64,000 nt of DNA from Gyromitra esculenta (lineage: Eukaryota > Ascomycota > Pezizomycetes > Pezizales > Discinaceae): assembly GCA_038503075.1 (NCBI GenBank), contig JBCAML010000018.1:558001-622000 (forward strand). Reading direction: 5' to 3'. The number at the start of each line of letters is the position of its first letter. The first letter of the stretch is position 1. The notes beneath the pieces were generated by a model. That model did no database searches and was not told where the DNA came from. It saw only the letters and a list, made by a program, of their open reading frames with translations. The position numbers were made by a program, and so were the translations under genes. Positions 61,105 through 64,000 of the stretch are shown one piece after another.

Positions 61105-61712
61105 AGTTGTGTGTGTATGGGGGGGAGCTGTGTTTGGGGGGGGGACGCTGTAAATAGAAAAAAATGAGAATAGATTGGAGATTGGGTTGAACTGGAATAG
61201 TTCATGGAAAATCACTCTTGAATTGTGGGGAAATTCTAGATACAGCTTCAGATACTGGAATGAGGACAGGTCAGGCAAAAATTAGAACAGTAACCCTGGG
61301 GCTGGGGAATAAATATCATATCGTAGTACTAGTATCGACGGATCCTCTTATGAAGTAGCCGTTTCTGGATATGGAGAATTCTGGTAGGTCCTCAGCAATC
61401 TGTTCATCGCAAAGCTTTGGAGTGTAGAGCTACTCTACTTAAAAGAAACCATCTCTTCCCAACCCTTTTTTTTCAACGCAGAGAGAGATAGTCCTAAGAT
61501 GTGAGGAACTTGGCGCCGAGCGTCAAATGCTGGGCATCGAACGGAATTGCTTCGCATCACCAACTCTCACTCGGCTGTCGCAAAAATTCATATCAGAGTT
61601 CTTGTCGTCTGCTTCCTGCGAGCGCAGTCCCGCTTACCGCATCCGAGTTTTGATGCTACCTCGTCTCGTTTTCCCTCCTACACTAATCTCTACTGGCTAT
61701 AAAATTATCAAA
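61105..61712. other. Spacer after BCS1
   Basis: A G-rich run follows the stop (61122-61145), then AT-rich sequence with no gene. Confidence 0.45.
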
Positions 61713-61905
61713 AAGTTCGTCTTACTGCATTGTAGCTCTGATATGCCCATACTGCAGCGACTACATCTTTGTCGAGTTCATCACACTGTGCATTGTAGCT
61801 CTGATATGCCCATACTGCAGTGACTACATCTTTGTCGAGGTGGAGATTCGAACGCGGGGTGTTGTGGCTTCGACCTAGGCACCTAGACTGTTATGCCATA
61901 GTGCC
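61713..61905 (-). mobile_element. tRNA-derived SINE-like element with a 63-bp tandem duplication
   Basis: Read on the minus strand, 61905-61840 looks like a tRNA gene: an A-box-like block (TGGCATAACAG), a CTAGGT stretch and a B-box-like GTTCGAATC. The acceptor ends (GGCACTA and CTCCACC) do not pair, so it is not a working tRNA. The body downstream is a 51-bp sequence present twice, 61839-61789 and 61776-61726, 63 bp apart with one mismatch. A tRNA-like head and a non-tRNA body fit a SINE. The right end at 61905 is set by the tRNA-like start; the left end is uncertain. Confidence 0.6.
61726..61839. repeat. Tandem direct repeat, 63-bp period
   Basis: 61726-61776 and 61789-61839 are identical except for one C/T. 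They form the body of the SINE-like element. Twelve bases lie between them. Confidence 0.9.
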
Positions 61906-62209
61906 TGGCGAAATCTTACTGCTTGTTGCTCATTTGACGGTCAAACTGCTCCAGGGACCACAGTTTAGACATGGGAACTCTGATTTGCATAGAGAGATGG
62001 TGTATGATAGCAAAGATAGTTATAGTGACTCGTATCCTCAGGGTAATGCCAGCCATTTATTGTTCATTCATTATTTAATTCGGCACATCCAATGCTCGGG
62101 TTATGGTGCTTTTAAAACATAAAACATACATATAGTTTAATTAATCAGTCAACCAACTAAACTCTACTCCCCGCCCCGCCACCCTCACTGTTCCCCTCTC
62201 CTGCTCCGT

Positions 62210-62620
62210 CTAAACCTCCACATGACCTGTATGCTTTTCATCCGCCGTACCTTTGGAAAGGTGGTCAACATCCCCACAACCCCATATCTTCCTCATGTCC
62301 ACTTCTGCTTCCTCAATCTCTTCCCCCCTCCGGTACTTCTTAAGCTCTTGCCAGATTTTAACTGCCCAACCCTCCTTACTATATTGCGATTTAGCTTTAT
62401 ACACCACCACCTCCAATTTCTTTGCGGCCTCCCTTCTACTCCTCTTTGTCCCTCGGTATTCTGCAAGAACATGCTCCACGCTCTGTACTGCTGCTCCGCA
62501 TAGATGTTCGCTTCCTTCCCAACTCTGACCAGGTATTTCTTAGCGTCGATATGCTCCGTCCTCGATCTGCTTATGCAGTGCCAACCATGGTAGATGACAG
62601 AAACTTACAAAATGTCCTAG
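62210..62620 (-). pseudogene. Coding-like remnant with a probable frameshift
   Basis: On the minus strand an 89-codon frame (ending 62210) reads like part of a helical protein (EHVLAEYRGTKRSRREAAKK, then EGWAVKIWQELKKYRR). Just upstream, a protein-like segment in another frame (KKYLVRVGKEANIYAEQQYR) would continue into it if one base were added near 62480. Neither frame has a suitable ATG. I do not recognise the family. An alternative is chance, or an intron I cannot place. Confidence 0.3.
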
Positions 62621-62915
62621 TTTTACGTTCACGTGCAAGCATCATCACTGAACCACACACTATCGAAGGTATATATTACTTTAGCCAGTAAAATCCCGCT
62701 ACAAAAACAACAACGCTCAAATAAACGAACGACACAGCCACTTCCATTGTTCTTCCAACGGCTCGCAAGCTACAAAAGTAAAACGAAAGGCAGCGCCACA
62801 AACTACATGTATCCATGATATCCATTCCATATCGTCTTCTCGTAAAAATCTGTATATCAGTTAGTAGCTACACAAAGATCCCCAAGACAATGCTTCATAC
62901 CGAAAATTCTCAGCT
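62621..62915. other. Short AT-rich spacer
   Basis: Nothing recognisable. It lies just past the 3' end of the repeat-containing secreted protein gene. Confidence 0.4.
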
Positions 62916-63524
62916 CTAATATGGTGTAGGAGTAGCGACTACATCGGTTGAAGATGAGAGTCTCACACCACCCTGGCCTCCATGGCCAACCGGGAAAGTG
63001 CCACCGGGGCCAGAGGTGAAGAATGGTAAATCAGATGATGCAGCTGTGCTCGAAGACAACCTCACACCGCCCTGGCCTCCATGGCCAACTGGGAAAGTGC
63101 CACCGGGTCCAGAGGTGAAGAATGGTAAATCAGATGATGCAACTGTGCTCGAAGACAGCCTCACACCACCCTGGCCCCCATGGCCAACCGGGAAAGTGCC
63201 GCCGGGGCCAGAGGTGAAGAACGGTAAATCAGACGATGCAACCGTGCTCGAAGACAGCTTCACACCACCCTGACCGCCGTGACCTGGCCAAATGCCACTG
63301 AAAGTGAAAATTGGGGTTTCAGAAGTAGTGGTTGATGACGAAAACCGAACACCGCCTTGGCCTCCGTGGCCAACTGGGAATGTACCGCCAGGGCCGCTGG
63401 TGAAAAATGGTCCACTGGGTACGGCGGAGACGGTCCCTGATGGGGTCTCGTCTTGAGGAACTGGAACGGCGCCAACGAGGGTGGCGAGAATGCTAGCAGC
63501 GACAGCGAAGTTGACGATTTGCAT
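62916..63524 (-). CDS. Secreted Gly-rich protein of 33-residue tandem repeats
   Basis: A single-exon 202-residue protein. A signal peptide (MQIVNFAVAASILATLVGAV) is followed by VPQDETPSG and then five copies of a unit. The full unit has 33 residues and includes FFTSGPGGTFPVGHGGQGG, VRLSSST and ASSDLP. Copy two is a shorter variant (IFTFSGIWPGHGGQGGVKL). The 99-bp nucleotide unit is highly similar between copies, so the array is recent. There is no cysteine and no Lys-Arg processing site. Similar signal-peptide-plus-repeat proteins occur in fungal walls and among secreted effectors, but I recognise no named family. The leader carries an upstream CT/GA-rich segment but no further exon. Confidence 0.75.
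   Translation of the reverse strand: MQIVNFAVAASILATLVGAVPVPQDETPSGTVSAVPSGPFFTSGPGGTFPVGHGGQGGVRFSSSTTTSETPIFTFSGIWPGHGGQGGVKLSSSTVASSDLPFFTSGPGGTFPVGHGGQGGVRLSSSTVASSDLPFFTSGPGGTFPVGHGGQGGVRLSSSTAASSDLPFFTSGPGGTFPVGHGGQGGVRLSSSTDVVATPTPY
62935..63400 (-). repeat. 99-bp coding tandem repeat
   Basis: The unit recurs every 99 bp, visible as the block GTGAAGAATGGTAAATCAGA at about 63014 and 63113, with a one-base variant at about 63212. Third-position changes dominate between copies. The unit keeps the frame of the secreted protein gene. Confidence 0.85.
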
Positions 63525-64000
63525 TTTGGGTAAGCGAATGCTGAATTGATTGGGGTTCTACAAGGGTGTTAGAATCAAAGTTTGGATTAAAGGGATCAGG
63601 AAATGTACTTGGAGTAGTGAGTTTGAAAAGAGAAGAGACTGAGTAGGAAGTAACGGAAGAACGAAGCAGGTGAGCTGGCTGAGGAACTGACCCAGAAAGG
63701 TGGCGGTATATATACTCTTCGGATTTATCACGCCTTTTTTATCTTTGCTCGGTTTGTGCTTAATTAGATGGGCATTTGGGCTAACTGTCCACTAAAAGGA
63801 TAACCCTCCAAGTTGTTTGTTAATCCCCCTGCCAGGTACCCGTACATTTCAAGCTTTTGACCGCCTAATGATAAACCTCGGAGCCCGGGACTGGTGCCTA
63901 GCGGCCAAGTATACGAATGTTTGGACTTTGGATTAGTTATTTGGGCCATCCACCGTGGTTAGCTCAATATCCTAATCAAGGTACAGCTATTGCTATCCTT
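63525..64000. other. Promoter side of the repeat protein, no further gene
   Basis: This lies upstream of the minus-strand secreted protein. A TATATATA box lies at 63707-63712, about 185 bases from the start codon. It could be the core promoter. Nothing else is seen before the window ends. Confidence 0.4.

Noticed and set aside
61840..61905. A functional tRNA gene on the minus strand
   Set aside because: A- and B-box-like blocks are present, but the acceptor ends and the T-stem do not pair.
62998..63273. Plus-strand repeat frame over the secreted repeat protein
   Set aside because: It is the mirror of the 99-bp array and has no signal peptide.
62935..63400. Regular repeats as a CRISPR array
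   Set aside because: The units are contiguous and coding, with no unique spacers, and the host is eukaryotic.

Overview
This is a nuclear chromosome segment of a filamentous ascomycete (Pezizomycotina). The genes carry many short introns (about 50-75 nt) with GT..AG ends and CTAAC/CTGAC-type branch sites. The protein families also fit: DUF3712 and DUF7918 proteins, a Dal5-type MFS carrier, an Msb3-type RabGAP, a Psk1/S6K-type kinase and mitochondrial BCS1. I cannot name the class or species from sequence alone. The window is gene-poor, with 18 supported protein genes in 64 kb and long AT-rich spacers.

Layout. 1-13 kb: a GPI-anchored Ser/Thr-rich protein (-), then two divergent genes for zinc-knuckle proteins; the first is a 1118-residue protein with three copies of an unrecognised knuckle module. 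14-24 kb: a large UBE2O-like E2, a Tc1/mariner-like MITE, a DUF3712 membrane protein, an inverted-repeat element and a SET-domain protein. 27-35 kb: a Dal5-like transporter in 17 exons, a class I O-methyltransferase with a 23-nt intron-like interruption, an ankyrin protein with a tandem duplication, and a small cysteine-rich secreted protein. 36-45 kb: an F-box protein, a solo bipartite HTH protein (transposase-like DNA-binding region without nuclease), a DUF7918 protein and a compact ubiquitin-conjugating enzyme. 45-51 kb is a gene desert with simple repeats. 51-61 kb: a TBC RabGAP, an AGC kinase and BCS1, all GC-richer. 61-64 kb: a tRNA-derived SINE-like element, a frameshifted coding remnant and a secreted protein built of 33-residue repeats.

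No pathway joins the genes. Several relate to ubiquitin or SUMO (two E2s, an F-box protein, a DUF7918 protein with a SUMO-interaction-like tail), but they are dispersed. Most gene models here were joined by hand from exons whose splice sites and reading phases agree; transcript evidence is absent.
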